Assembly (NCBI GenBank): GCA_965226915.1
Contig: CBDDEJ010000009.1
Location: 1 to 64,000 of the forward strand
DNA length: 64,000 bases
Direction of reading: 5' to 3'
Origin: Io17-Chloro-G2 sp965226915
GTDB taxonomy: Bacteria; Chloroflexota; Dehalococcoidia; Lucifugimonadales; UBA3495
Positions 16,076 to 25,304 of this stretch are shown here, one piece after another. The position numbers and the translations under genes are program-made. The notes under the pieces were generated by a model. That model was given only the letters and a program-made list of their open reading frames with translations. It was not told the DNA's origin and did no database searches. Each line of letters opens with the position of its first letter. The stretch's first letter is position 1.

Positions 16076-17641
16076 CTATTGTTCAGGCTCCGGTGTAATA
16101 TCTGGCGCCGATTCTGGGGATCCGTCCGGCGCGACGCCCGGGTCCAGCCGGCGCATCTGGGGGAAGAGGAGCACGTCCCTGATGGACGCCTGCCCGGTGA
16201 GAAGCATCACCAACCGGTCTATGCCCATGCCCAGGCCCCCGGTGGGGGGCATGCCGTACTCCATTGCCAGCAGAAAATCCTCGTCTTTCCGGTCCACCTC
16301 TTCGTCCTGGGTCTGGAGGCGGACGTCTTCCTGAAGGTCGAACCGCTCTCGTTGCACCTGGGGGTCGTTGAGTTCCGTATAGGAGTTGGCGATCTCCATG
16401 CCCGCGGCGAATGCTTCAAACCGCTCGACGTAACCAGGCGCTTCCGGTTTGGCCTTGGCCAAGGGGGACATGATCTCTGGATAATCGAGTAGAAATGTGG
16501 GTTGCACCAGGTGGGGTTCGACGAAAGTTGAGATCAGCTTGTCGATAATGCGGCCCCTTCCCTCCCGTTGGCTGGTGTCGACTCCTGCCTCGACCGCCCG
16601 ATGGGCCAGATCGTCGTCGCCGGGAAACGCGTCGATATCGATGCCGCTATTCTGGATCAGGGCTTCCCGCAGTTGTACCCTCCGCCAGGGAGGAGTGAAG
16701 TCGATGATCTGGCCGTTAAGTGAAACGGTCATGGTTCCGTTGACTTTCATCGCAACGGTGGAGACGAGCCCTTCCACCATGGTCATGACGTCGTTGTAAT
16801 CGGCGTAGGCTTCGTAGCTCTCCAACAGGGTGAACTCGGGGTTGTGATCCTGGTCCAGCCCTTCGTTACGGAAAACCCGGCCTAATTCGTAGACCTTGTC
16901 GAATCCGCCGATGATCAACCGTTTCAAGTAGAGCTCGGTTGCGATGCGCAGGTAAAGCTGCTCGTCCAAAGCATTGTGATGGGTGACAAAGGGCCGGGCA
17001 TGGGCGCCGGCCGCCACTGGGACCAACACCGGAGTATCAACCTCCAGAAACCCGCGCTGGTTGAGAAAATCCCGTATGCCGCTGATGATTCTGCTTCGCA
17101 GGGCGAAGACGGGCATTACCTCCGGGTTGGCGATGAGATCCAAGTACCTTTGGCGGTATCGGGTTTCCACGTCCCGCAGACCGTGGTACTTCTCGGGTAG
17201 TGGCCGCATCCCTTTGGACGTAATGACGATCTTATGGGCCTCTATGGTGACCTGGCCGGTGCGGGTGCGGATCATGGGGCCGGTTACACCAAGATGGTCT
17301 CCCAAGTCCAGGTCCCGGATCATTTCGTATCCGTCGCCGAGCACGTTTTGGCGCAGCAACGCCTGCACGGTGCCCGAGGCGTCTTGAAGGTCTAGGAACG
17401 CCGCCCGGCCCATGGTGCGCATGGACACGATGCGCCCCGCCAGGGATATGTGGGCCGCGCCTTCTCCGCCTTCTGCGCCGTCTGGGGCTTCTGTGTTTTC
17501 GGCTGCCTCGAAATCAGCGATGGCCGTGGCGGCGTCGCAGGTCCTGGGGAAGCGAGGAGGATATGGATCGACACCGCTCTCCCGAAGCCGGTCAAGTTTT
17601 ACCTGGCGGCTGGTTAGTAGGCCATCTTCTCGGTCGGGCAT
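16076..17641 (-). CDS. lysS: Lysine-tRNA ligase, class II
   Basis: A 521-residue synthetase with an N-terminal OB-fold anticodon domain (SLAGRIVSMRTMGRAAFLDL), motif 2 FRNEGLDQDHNPEFTLLESY and motif 3 GGLGMGIDRLVMLL. It attaches lysine to tRNA-Lys. The OB domain is preceded by an insert rich in Glu/Ala/Gly (about residues 44-65). It is the middle gene of greA-lysS-serS. The upstream leader holds an unusual block of tandem repeats. Confidence 0.95.
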   Translation of the reverse strand: MPDREDGLLTSRQVKLDRLRESGVDPYPPRFPRTCDAATAIADFEAAENTEAPDGAEGGEGAAHISLAGRIVSMRTMGRAAFLDLQDASGTVQALLRQNVLGDGYEMIRDLDLGDHLGVTGPMIRTRTGQVTIEAHKIVITSKGMRPLPEKYHGLRDVETRYRQRYLDLIANPEVMPVFALRSRIISGIRDFLNQRGFLEVDTPVLVPVAAGAHARPFVTHHNALDEQLYLRIATELYLKRLIIGGFDKVYELGRVFRNEGLDQDHNPEFTLLESYEAYADYNDVMTMVEGLVSTVAMKVNGTMTVSLNGQIIDFTPPWRRVQLREALIQNSGIDIDAFPGDDDLAHRAVEAGVDTSQREGRGRIIDKLISTFVEPHLVQPTFLLDYPEIMSPLAKAKPEAPGYVERFEAFAAGMEIANSYTELNDPQVQRERFDLQEDVRLQTQDEEVDRKDEDFLLAMEYGMPPTGGLGMGIDRLVMLLTGQASIRDVLLFPQMRRLDPGVAPDGSPESAPDITPEPEQ

Positions 17642-17663
17642 CTTCTTTTGGACTCTCTTGTGG

Positions 17664-17711
17664 GTTGCCTGGCGAGTTGCCTGGCGAGTTGCCTGGTCGG
17701 TTGTCTGGTCG
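17664..17711. repeat. Four 12-bp tandem units in the lysS leader
   Basis: GTTGCCTGGCGA twice, then GTTGCCTGGTCG and GTTGTCTGGTCG, in direct succession. They lie 23 bases upstream of the lysS start codon, between greA and lysS. Confidence 0.8.
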
Positions 17712-17904
17712 GTTCTTCACGGGTCCGGCGGTGGGCCGAATCCTAATGTCTGCGTCAACTGAATATGTCTGCGTCAACTGAATATGTCTGCGTGGTTGCC
17801 TGGCGAGTTGCCTGGTCGGTTGTCTGGTCGGTTCTTCACGGGTCCGGCGGTGGGCCGAATCCTAATGTCTGCGTCAACTGAATATGTCTGCGTCAACTGA
17901 ATAT
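17676..17904. repeat. 119-bp tandem duplication between greA and lysS
   Basis: Positions 17676-17785 recur almost base for base at 17795-17904, a period of 119. Each copy contains part of the 12-bp array and two 19-bp units GTCTGCGTCAACTGAATAT. The duplication lies in the greA-lysS intergenic region and so lengthens the lysS leader. Confidence 0.85.
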
Positions 17905-17927
17905 TTGAATGACGAGGCGCGCCGATC

Positions 17928-18395
17928 CTAGAGGATCGACAGGATCTTGAGCTTGACCTTTCCCGTTGGGGCGCTTACCTCGGTGACTTCCCCCACCTTT
18001 TTCCCCAAAAGGCTCTTGCCCATGGGGGAGACGTTGGAAATCTTGCCCGACTGGGGGTCTGCCTCGGCGCTCCCGGTGATGGTGTATTTGATGGTTTGGC
18101 CGGCTTGGTTCTTCACCGTCACCGTTGCCCCGACGTCCACCGATTCTCTTTTTCCTTGGGATTCGTCGATGATAACGGCTTGGTTGACCAGGGTCTCCAG
18201 CGTCAGTATGCGGCCCTCGGTGAACGCCAGTTCGTTTTTAGCCTCTTCATATTCTGCGTTGCCGGTGACCCTGCCTTTTTCGCGGGCTTGCTGGATCTTT
18301 TCCGCTGCATTTTGGCGGCCTACCGATCTCAGGTGGTCCAACTCGGCCTGAAGCTTCTCCAGCCCTGCCCTCGACAGATATGTGGGCTGAGCCAT
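17928..18395 (-). CDS. greA: Transcription elongation factor GreA
   Basis: A 155-residue protein. The N-terminal coiled coil has the acidic tip GNAEYEEAKNE, which enters the RNA polymerase secondary channel to stimulate cleavage of backtracked RNA. The C-terminal FKBP-like domain has ISNVSPMGKSLLGKKVGE. The start at 18395 follows GGGAGGG. It heads the greA-lysS-serS group. Confidence 0.95.
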   Translation of the reverse strand: MAQPTYLSRAGLEKLQAELDHLRSVGRQNAAEKIQQAREKGRVTGNAEYEEAKNELAFTEGRILTLETLVNQAVIIDESQGKRESVDVGATVTVKNQAGQTIKYTITGSAEADPQSGKISNVSPMGKSLLGKKVGEVTEVSAPTGKVKLKILSIL

Positions 18396-18456
18396 GGCGG
18401 CGCCCTCCCGGAAACAAGAGAGGAAACAGCGGAGAGCCGCCGTTTCCCTTATGCGA

Positions 18457-18485
18457 ATTCTAGCCCCACACCCTGACCTTGTAAA
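18457..18485 (-). promoter_or_regulatory. Sigma-70 promoter of greA
   Basis: On the minus strand TTTACA (18485-18480), 17-base spacer, TAGAAT (18462-18457). This predicts a leader of about 55 bases before the greA ATG. Confidence 0.6.
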
Positions 18486-18497
18486 GCGTGGCCGCAA

Positions 18498-18958
18498 GGG
18501 CGTTGTCGATTGACAATGTTTATAGGGTTCATCTAAGATTCTTTATGTGCTAGGCTCAGATTTGAAAGTTCAACACCAACCCGGCGCCGGTTTTACTTGA
18601 GTGGCGTCCTATGGGACCTGGATTGGCCGGCGGTCCCAATGGGTTGGTTCCAGGTTGTTCTTTATCTAGCCCTTGTTTCCAACCCCTATTTCTCGACCCA
18701 CGGTTTAAACTCTCCGGTTTATTACCTCCGGTTTGGGACCTCCTGGCCAAGGCCTCCCTTGGTAGCCGTTGGACTGACGCGGCTATAGGCGAGACCTGTC
18801 GAATCCGTTTTTTCAAGGCTTTGGATTTTGATCCAGGGTGGTTCCGGGCTATCTTGCTTTGCCAAAGCTTCGGGATGGCAGGCGGCCCTTAGAAAAATCG
18901 TCGCCGGCGCGCGAAGGGGAGATTAAGAGCGATCACACACGTAACGGCTAGAATCCTT
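18498..18958. other. Intergenic stretch between divergent greA and ABC importer
   Basis: About 460 bases. No frame here resembles a protein family and no strong hairpin or repeat was seen. The importer promoter must lie here, but I see no near-consensus match. Confidence 0.4.
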
Positions 18959-19831
18959 TTGCTGAACTTGGTGGGTATTTTGTGCATCCTGACGGCTTGT
19001 TCAGGCGAAGACCTACAGGGGGCGCCAAGGGTGTTGAAGATAGGGGGAATCCCAGATCAGGATGCGTCGCGTTTGGCTCGCCGGTACGAGACGTTTTCCG
19101 ATTATCTATCCCGCCGGCTGGGAGTCGAAGTGGAATACGTTCCCACAGTTGACTATGCGGCGGTGGTCACCGCGTTCTCACAAGGTGGTTTAGACATGGC
19201 CTTCTTCGGCGGATTGACCGGCGTTCAGGCGCGGATTCGAAACCCCGGCGCCCAAGTGATCGCCCAACGGGAGCAAGACGCCAGGTTCCACACGAAGTTC
19301 ATCACCAGGGCTGATTTACCCATCGATTCGCTGGTGGAGCTGAAAACCCGGTCTTCAGATTTGACCTTGACCTTTGGCAGCGAAAATTCTACTTCCGGCC
19401 ACCTTATGCCCCGTCATTTTATGAACCAGGCCGGCATCGATGCCGACAAAGATTTTCTGTCTTTGCCCAACTACTCTGGGTCTCATGAATTGACCTGGAA
19501 ATTGGTGGAGTCCGGGTCGTTCGACGTCGGCGTGCTCAACGAAGACGTCTGGGACCGGGCCGTCAGCCAAGGGCAAGCCGACTCGGAAAAGGTTCGGGCG
19601 TTTTACACAACCCCGGCTTATTTCGATTACAACTGGACCGTAAATACCGGCGTTGACCAAACATTTGGCCTGGGATTCACTGAGAGGTTGCGGGATGCGC
19701 TTCTAGACCTAAATACAGAAGAGCATGCGGAGATTCTAGAATTGTTCAGCACGCAGAGATTCGTTGCCAGCGAAAATGGGAACTACCAGGCGATTGAAAC
19801 CGTGGCCAACGATCTAGGAATCATCCGATGA
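18959..19831 (+). CDS. PhnD-type ABC transporter substrate-binding lipoprotein
   Basis: A 290-residue periplasmic-type binding protein with a short signal sequence and lipobox LTACSG, so it should be lipid-anchored outside the membrane. The PhnD-like ligand loop is SENSTSGHLMP, and the block FFGGLTGVQAR is seen in the subgroup often labelled putative selenate or phosphite/phosphonate binding. The first start in the frame is the TTG at 18959; an in-frame TAG lies just upstream. It overlaps the ATPase gene by 4 bases. The ligand is uncertain. Confidence 0.8.
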   Translation: MLNLVGILCILTACSGEDLQGAPRVLKIGGIPDQDASRLARRYETFSDYLSRRLGVEVEYVPTVDYAAVVTAFSQGGLDMAFFGGLTGVQARIRNPGAQVIAQREQDARFHTKFITRADLPIDSLVELKTRSSDLTLTFGSENSTSGHLMPRHFMNQAGIDADKDFLSLPNYSGSHELTWKLVESGSFDVGVLNEDVWDRAVSQGQADSEKVRAFYTTPAYFDYNWTVNTGVDQTFGLGFTERLRDALLDLNTEEHAEILELFSTQRFVASENGNYQAIETVANDLGIIR

Positions 19832-20709
19832 CCCAAGATCGGAACCAGGCATTGCCCCTTATCGACGCTCGAGGGATCTCCAAAAGCTATCCGGGGACCG
19901 TGGCGTTGGCGCCGATCAGCTTTTCGATAGGGCCGGGTGAAAAAGTGGCCATAGCCGGGCCCAGCGGCAGTGGCAAGACAACCCTGTTGGAGCTGCTATC
20001 GGGAGCTGTCCAACCAGACCAGGGTGAGTTATTGCTGGATGGCAAAAACCTGAGGCGGTTGATGCCGGGGCGGGAGCTCTCGTCATTGGTGGGTATGATC
20101 AGCCAGGGGTACGATCTCGTGCCTCAACTTTCGGCCATTCACAACGTTTTGGCCGGGCGCCTGGGGGAATGGAGCCTTTTGAAGGCGCTGGTCTCTCTGG
20201 TGAGGCCCAGGGATAGGGATTTGGCGGAGGCGGCGCTGGAAGAGTTGGGCATTTCCGACAAGCTGTATGAACCCACGTCCCATTTGTCGGGAGGAGAGCA
20301 GCAACGGCTGGCCGTTGCCAGGGTGATGGTTCAGTCGCCAAAGATCATTCTGGCGGATGAACCGGTCTCATCGCTCGATCCGGCCCGAGCCGAGGATATG
20401 TTGGATCTGATGACCGGGCTTATCGACGATTCAGGCCCGGACGGGCCGGCTCGTACCCCGAATAAAGCCTTGATCGCTACCCTTCATTCACCGGAGTTGA
20501 TCCTCAATTTCTTCACCAGGGTGATTGGCTTGCGCAACGGCGAGCTTCAGTTCGACCGGCCTGCCGGCCAAGTCAGCATAGATGACCTCGACGACTTGTA
20601 TCTGTTGGAGGGAAATCACTGGCCGGAGGGCTGGAATCCGGGCAGGTTTGGCGGTAGGTTCGGCGGCGGTCCTGGCGGCGGGTCTAATAGAGGATCCTTC
20701 GTTGCCTGA
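19828..20709 (+). CDS. PhnC-type ABC transporter ATP-binding protein
   Basis: A 293-residue ATPase with Walker A GPSGSGKT (44-51), signature LSGGEQQRLAVARV and Walker B KIILADEP. It energises import with the two downstream permeases. The C-terminal ~30 residues are a Gly/Arg/Phe-rich tail (RFGGRFGGGPGGGSNRG) not usual in the family, perhaps low-complexity drift. Start overlaps the end of the binding-protein gene (ATGA). Confidence 0.88.
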   Translation: MTQDRNQALPLIDARGISKSYPGTVALAPISFSIGPGEKVAIAGPSGSGKTTLLELLSGAVQPDQGELLLDGKNLRRLMPGRELSSLVGMISQGYDLVPQLSAIHNVLAGRLGEWSLLKALVSLVRPRDRDLAEAALEELGISDKLYEPTSHLSGGEQQRLAVARVMVQSPKIILADEPVSSLDPARAEDMLDLMTGLIDDSGPDGPARTPNKALIATLHSPELILNFFTRVIGLRNGELQFDRPAGQVSIDDLDDLYLLEGNHWPEGWNPGRFGGRFGGGPGGGSNRGSFVA

Positions 20710-21478
20710 CCATCGCCGGGTGCTCACGCTGCTCATGGTGGTGGCGGTGATATTGAGCATATCGGGCATTGACTGGGGCGGTCCGATCTTCCACACCGGA
20801 GGCGGCGGGGTGCTGGGAGAGTTCATCTCCGCTCTTTTCCCACCCGAGGTGTCCCTGTCTTTCCTTGGTTTAGCCTTGGTGGCAACCTGGCAGACGTTGG
20901 TCTTTGCCGTGGCGGGAATGACCCTGGCCGTGTTGCTTGGATTACCCTTGGGGATCATCGCCTCTGGCGCGGTTTTCGGCTCGGGAAGATCGGGAGGGAC
21001 ACTCATCGCGGCGGTGCGGTTCTTCCTGGCGATGATTCGCTCCGTCCACGAGTTGGTGTGGGCGGTGCTATTCGTGGCAGCCTTCGGATTGTCATCGTTG
21101 ACGGCGATTCTGGCTTTGACGCTGCCGTACGCGGGCATCCTGGGCAGGATCTACGCCGATCTGTTCAACAACGTGCCGCAAGAGCCGTTGCAGGCTCTGC
21201 GCGCGGCCGGCGCATCGCCTTTCCGAGTGTTCTTATACGGAAGGTTGCCCATGGCCCTTCCCGACGCAGTGGGTTACACGTTCTACCGGTTTGAATGCGC
21301 GATCCGCGCGGCGGCGATCATGAGCTTTGTGGGGATCAGGGGTTTGGGATTCGAGATACAACTTTCCCTCAACGACCTGTTGTTCGGCCAGGTCTGGACC
21401 CTGATGCTGTTCTTGATCGCCCTGGTTTTGGTCGTTGACCGTTGGAGCAGCATGTTGCGTCGGAGCATGATGGCATGA
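20702..21478 (+). CDS. PhnE-type ABC transporter permease 1
   Basis: A roughly 258-residue inner-membrane permease with the EAA-like loop LQALRAAGASPFRVFLYGRLPMALP and about six helices. A TTG at 20702 overlapping the ATPase stop is the likely start; the frame is open back to 20582 but there overlaps the ATPase by 128 bases. The motif SVHELVWAVLFVAAFGLSSL is characteristic of PhnE. Confidence 0.82.
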   Translation: MPDHRRVLTLLMVVAVILSISGIDWGGPIFHTGGGGVLGEFISALFPPEVSLSFLGLALVATWQTLVFAVAGMTLAVLLGLPLGIIASGAVFGSGRSGGTLIAAVRFFLAMIRSVHELVWAVLFVAAFGLSSLTAILALTLPYAGILGRIYADLFNNVPQEPLQALRAAGASPFRVFLYGRLPMALPDAVGYTFYRFECAIRAAAIMSFVGIRGLGFEIQLSLNDLLFGQVWTLMLFLIALVLVVDRWSSMLRRSMMA

Positions 21479-21545
21479 CGGGCCTCACTGCATGGGCTCC
21501 AATTGACCCGCTAAGGGCCTCACTAAGGGCCGTCGGGGCCGGCCA

Positions 21546-22376
21546 ATGAGATTCCATCGCGTATCCGCATGGGGATTTTTGCTATTGGCGGCCCTTGCGT
21601 GGGGATACATCTTGCTGGGAGACAACAGCGGTCTGAGCGAATTCTCATCGGCCAAGACTTGGGGCAACGCTTCGCGATTCATCCAAGAGTTGGCTGGGGC
21701 AGGTTCCCAGGGCACTCCTGCTTTCTTGAGTCTGAACCGTTGGTTTGAAACCGGGAAGCTGGCCTACCAGACGCTGGTCATGAGCGTTCTGGCCATGGGG
21801 ATGGCCGGGATAGCGGTTCTGGTCACGTTTCTGCCCGGGGCGCGCAACGTGGGCAACGGTGATTTGGGCGGAGCGTCCTCGCCGTCCTGGAGCCTGCTTT
21901 ATCATCTGCTTAGGGCTGTATTCGCCGTCACGCGGGCGGCGCCGGAGCTGGTTTGGGCGCTGCTGTTGGTGTTCTTTCTGTCTCCGGGAATCCTGCCGGG
22001 GGCGGTGGCCCTGGCTATTCATAATTACGGGGTGCTGGCGAAACTATCCTCCGAAGTGGTGGAAAACCTGGACCCGGCGCCGGCGAGAGCGCTAAAGAGG
22101 GCCGGCGCCGGCAACCTGCAGATGCTGTTGTACGCCATCATGCCCCAAGCGTTGCCCCATTTCGTGACCTACCTGCTCTACCGTTGGGAAGTGGTGATAC
22201 GCACCACCGTGGTGGTGGGGTTCGTCAGCGCGGGAGGGTTGGGGCGGGAGTTGCGGTTAAACCTGAGCTTTTTCCACTACACCGATGTGGCCCAGATAAT
22301 CATCTGGTATCTGATTCTGGTGATCGCGGTGGACTTGACGGCGGCCTGGCTGCGCCGCCTGGCCCGGCTTGGTTAG
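21546..22376 (+). CDS. PhnE-type ABC transporter permease 2
   Basis: A 276-residue permease paralogous to the previous gene. It has the equivalent loop ARALKRAGAGNLQMLLYAIMPQALP and AAPELVWALLLVFFLSPG. Two different PhnE-like subunits probably form a heterodimeric channel. No C-P lyase, phosphite dehydrogenase or selenium gene is nearby, so the substrate is not revealed by context. It ends at a strong hairpin facing a convergent gene. Confidence 0.85.
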   Translation: MRFHRVSAWGFLLLAALAWGYILLGDNSGLSEFSSAKTWGNASRFIQELAGAGSQGTPAFLSLNRWFETGKLAYQTLVMSVLAMGMAGIAVLVTFLPGARNVGNGDLGGASSPSWSLLYHLLRAVFAVTRAAPELVWALLLVFFLSPGILPGAVALAIHNYGVLAKLSSEVVENLDPAPARALKRAGAGNLQMLLYAIMPQALPHFVTYLLYRWEVVIRTTVVVGFVSAGGLGRELRLNLSFFHYTDVAQIIIWYLILVIAVDLTAAWLRRLARLG

Positions 22377-22393
22377 GAAGATTTCAATAGAGA

Positions 22394-22414
22394 GGGCGGT
22401 GTCAAACACCGCCC
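22394..22414. terminator. Bidirectional hairpin between convergent genes
   Basis: GGGCGGTGT, loop CAA, ACACCGCCC: a perfect 9-bp stem between the second permease and the DUF3800 gene. No T-run on either side, but position and stability fit a shared terminator. Confidence 0.65.
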
Positions 22415-22418
22415 GCGG

Positions 22419-23210
22419 TCACTCGAGGTTTACTTGATAGATGACCTGTATGACTCTGCCTTCGCGCATGGCGTCGAAGTAGGGCTGGGGATGGGACGGG
22501 TTTTGCAGCCACCGGCGGGTGAAATAGGCGCACATGTTGGCCAATTGGGTCCCCACCGAATATTCGGGACTAACGAAGCAGAAGTTTTCCAGCACGGCGG
22601 TCGTGTCCCGCCCATCATCGGACTTGAGGAATTCGGCCATGAACCTCGGTTCCACCGACTGGCCGCTCCCGGCCACCACCATGGCGAAATCGGCGATGGG
22701 CCATTCTGATTCCATGAGTTGGGTCGCGTCTAGATTTGACATGTTCAGTTCATCTATGAACATATTCAGCGCGAAGAGGAACCGGCTGACAGTGGGTTCC
22801 GATGGAGTCTGCCACATGGAGTTTGGGTTGTCGCCGTTGGACCGGACTTCGGCGAAGTCCTGCTTGTTTACATGGGCGATGATGACCGGAGTCTCCCGGC
22901 GGATGAGGATGCCCAAACAGTCCTGGATGAGCTGTCCTCTTTTTTCCGGCGGCCATGATCTGAAAAACCCCTGACCCTGAAAGAGGTGAGACGGGCGAAT
23001 CTCCGCGGGCATTCCTTGTTCGCCGGGCGGCGCTCCGAAGTGTCTTCGGTAAAGAGCGTTGAACTCGCCGTTGATGGAAACGGACTGGCTTTCATGGACC
23101 AATAGCCCGATCTGGACGTGGTGAGGCTGGTTGGGGTCGCTTACGCTGTTGCCAGTGTTTCCCGACTCGCCGACATAAACCAGATACAATACTTCGCCTC
23201 CATTTGGCAA
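22419..23210 (-). CDS. DUF3800 domain protein with altered first motif
   Basis: A 263-residue protein of the DUF3800 family, a predicted nuclease-like fold of unknown role often found near mobile DNA. The usual opening YxDESG is here YVGESG (residues 12-17): the conserved Asp is a Gly. The later blocks (FALNMFIDELN, and the C-terminal QLANMCAYFTRRW) are kept. If the Asp is catalytic, as suspected, this copy may be inactive. Confidence 0.7.
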   Translation of the reverse strand: MPNGGEVLYLVYVGESGNTGNSVSDPNQPHHVQIGLLVHESQSVSINGEFNALYRRHFGAPPGEQGMPAEIRPSHLFQGQGFFRSWPPEKRGQLIQDCLGILIRRETPVIIAHVNKQDFAEVRSNGDNPNSMWQTPSEPTVSRFLFALNMFIDELNMSNLDATQLMESEWPIADFAMVVAGSGQSVEPRFMAEFLKSDDGRDTTAVLENFCFVSPEYSVGTQLANMCAYFTRRWLQNPSHPQPYFDAMREGRVIQVIYQVNLE

Positions 23211-23280
23211 TGCAGATAGGCAACAATAGGGTCCGCCGCTATTTGCTCGTCAGACCCAAACAATGACGGCTGGCGGCCGG

Positions 23281-23931
23281 TTATTCGGGCGAGCCTTCCT
23301 GCGGGGCGTCCCCGGTGCTCTCATGGCCTTCTTCTTGGCCTTCGATGGCATCGGTTTCCACTTCCACCCGGGGCAACTCAACGCGGACGATCACGAATTC
23401 CGCATCTGTAAGCCGGGTCACATTTTCCGGCAATTCTATATCGCCGGCCCGAATCACACTGTCAGGCTCCGTAAGGACGGATAGGTCTATCTCCAATTGA
23501 CTGGGCATCTCCAAGGGCAGGGCTTCCACGTCAAGTGTGCGGAGTTGATGCACGACGGTGCCGCCAACGCCTCTGGCGCCCGCGGATTCGCCCACAAGAA
23601 CGATGGTCACCTGGGCGGAAACCTTGCGAGAGGTGTCGGCCACCAAAAGGTCAACGTGGATGATGTCGTCCCGTTTGGGGTCCCATTGCACTTCTCGGGC
23701 GAACGCCAGTGGGTTCCCGGATTCTCCAGTGATGGTGATGCTGATGGGGGTGCTTCCGCCGGCGGCCGACAGGACGTGGATCAGCTTTTGCGCTTGGCAT
23801 TGCAGCGAGCGCGATTCCACCCCGGCACCGTAAAGGTGCACGGGAATGATTCCGTCTTTACGCAAACGGTTTACCTTTTTCCGGTAAACATCTCTGGGTT
23901 GCAATTCTAGGTCAATGGCGCCGGTGGTCAT
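23281..23931 (-). CDS. rplY: 50S ribosomal protein L25 / general stress protein Ctc
   Basis: A 216-residue long form of L25, which binds 5S rRNA. The N-terminal domain has RDVYRKKVNRLRKDGIIPVHLYG and FAREVQWDPKRDDIIHVDLL. The C-terminal TL5 domain follows with RAGDIELPENVTRLTDAEFVIV. An acidic Glu-rich tail ends the protein. The start at 23931 follows GGGGAG. The ISAs1 element begins about 100 bases upstream of the start codon. Confidence 0.92.
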   Translation of the reverse strand: MTTGAIDLELQPRDVYRKKVNRLRKDGIIPVHLYGAGVESRSLQCQAQKLIHVLSAAGGSTPISITITGESGNPLAFAREVQWDPKRDDIIHVDLLVADTSRKVSAQVTIVLVGESAGARGVGGTVVHQLRTLDVEALPLEMPSQLEIDLSVLTEPDSVIRAGDIELPENVTRLTDAEFVIVRVELPRVEVETDAIEGQEEGHESTGDAPQEGSPE

Positions 23932-25242
23932 GGCGGTTGTGTCTCCCCAATAAGTGGTTTCCCGCAACATTTATTAACCGGATAATGATAGCATCCGGCG
24001 GAGGCAAAGAAAACCTGAGCCAACCTGGGGGACAGGGCCTTTTCATTCTCCTGCCTGGCAGGTAAACCCATCATGTCGAAAGCTTCGCTGAGATGGGCAT
24101 TGTGGCGGCGTAGGGCAGCGGCTACGTTGGAATGCCCAGCCCGACGTACCAAGCTGATGACCAGGTTCCGCAGGCCCGCCAGAACCTGTGGGGCGGCCCC
24201 AGTGCGCACCTGAGAGCGGTCCTCGTCGAAGGTCACATCCCGTACCCAGTGGAGGCGGTTCTCGATGCCCCAGTGCCCACGGGAAAGGCTCAACAATCGC
24301 CTGGCATCGGCATCAGTGGCTGGGAGACTGCTAATTGCATAGCTCACAGCCACCTGTTTCTTGCCCTTCACGACCCGCTGGCGCTCTAGCCGACACACCT
24401 GTTGCAGATGCGGCCACGCTTCCCCGACCGTCCCAGCGCTGCCCACGTAGCCATTTAGCTCTGGGTCGGCCAAGGCCCACAACTCTCGCCGCTCCAGCCG
24501 CCCATGACGCCGCTTTACTGGAGCATCGGCCCAGACCGTCAGCTTGGCCCCGCGTGCTCGCCACTCCGCTGCCAGCCAGGGAGGTACGGTTGGCCCACCA
24601 GCCCTCTCAGTTCCTAGCAGGGGAAAAAGCCACCTCCAGGTCTCGGCGCAAGGTGGGCTGATTCTCTTTAACTGGCAGCAGATACTCTCCGCCGCCTGCC
24701 ACAATCTGCTCACAGACTTTCCGTTGGGTCAGTAAGGCATCAGCCACTACTACCCGACCCTTCAGGGGTACCTGGCCCAATACTTCTTTGACCGCCGCCA
24801 ATTCTTCCCCTTTGCCCGGCGCAGCTACCTGCGCCAGCACTGCCCCAGCGCGGCTAGCGTAGGCCGACACCACATGGACCCCGGGTATCTCTTGGCCGTG
24901 GACCCCTCGCAAGGTTTTCCCGTCCAGGGACAGGGGATCATCCGCCTCTACCCCGCTATTTGCCAGCCAGTTGCCGACTTCTGCCTCAAAGGCCGCCACG
25001 TCCAGGTCCTTGAACACCCGGTGGAGGGTGGCCACGCAGGGTGTCTTCTCCTGGCTGAACCCCAAAAGCTGCGCCGTAGCACCCCCTTGGTCCCGCCCCC
25101 ATTGCGCTATGGCGTATAAGCTGCGGGCGCCGCACAGCATGGCACAGGTGGCCAAGGCCAGGATCGCCCCCAAAGAGTGGCGTCGCCCTTGGCTACTCCG
25201 GAAGTCAGGCGCCAAATCCAGCGCTTCCCTCAAAGTCATCAT
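23928..25242 (-). pseudogene. ISAs1-family transposase, frameshifted
   Basis: The N-terminal frame has RRHSLGAILALATCAMLCGA, DPLSLDGKTLRG (first catalytic Asp) and PVKENQPTLRRDL. The second frame has LSLSRGHWGIENRLHWVRDVTFDEDRS (catalytic Glu) and the C-terminus. The switch occurs around 24613-24650 at a run of five T and four C. Together they give one DDE transposase. The coding frame reads straight through the inverted repeat (encoding EKAL) and takes its stop from the flank at 23928, about 105 bases outside the element. Confidence 0.85.
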
Positions 25243-25304
25243 CCTCCCCTCCCGCTTAAACTGGTAATAATTTTATACTATTTTGAGAAAATGAAAAGGC
25301 CCTG
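24033..25304. mobile_element. ISAs1-family insertion sequence with target duplication
   Basis: A 1272-bp element. Terminal inverted repeats are CAGGGCCTTTTCATTCTC at the left and its near-complement, reading CAGGGCCTTTTCATTTTC inward, at the right. It is flanked by a perfect 10-bp direct repeat ACCTGGGGGA (24023-24032 and 25305-25314). It sits at the edge of a 13-bp tandem array. Confidence 0.88.

Noticed and set aside
17642..17927. T-box or lysine riboswitch in the lysS leader
   Set aside because: No T-box sequence, specifier loop or lysine-riboswitch pattern is seen; the length is due to tandem duplication.
24607..24650. Programmed -1 frameshifting in the ISAs1 transposase
   Set aside because: The T5C4 run does not form a standard X-XXY-YYZ heptamer in the zero frame, and ISAs1 elements normally use a single frame. 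A simple indel is more likely.
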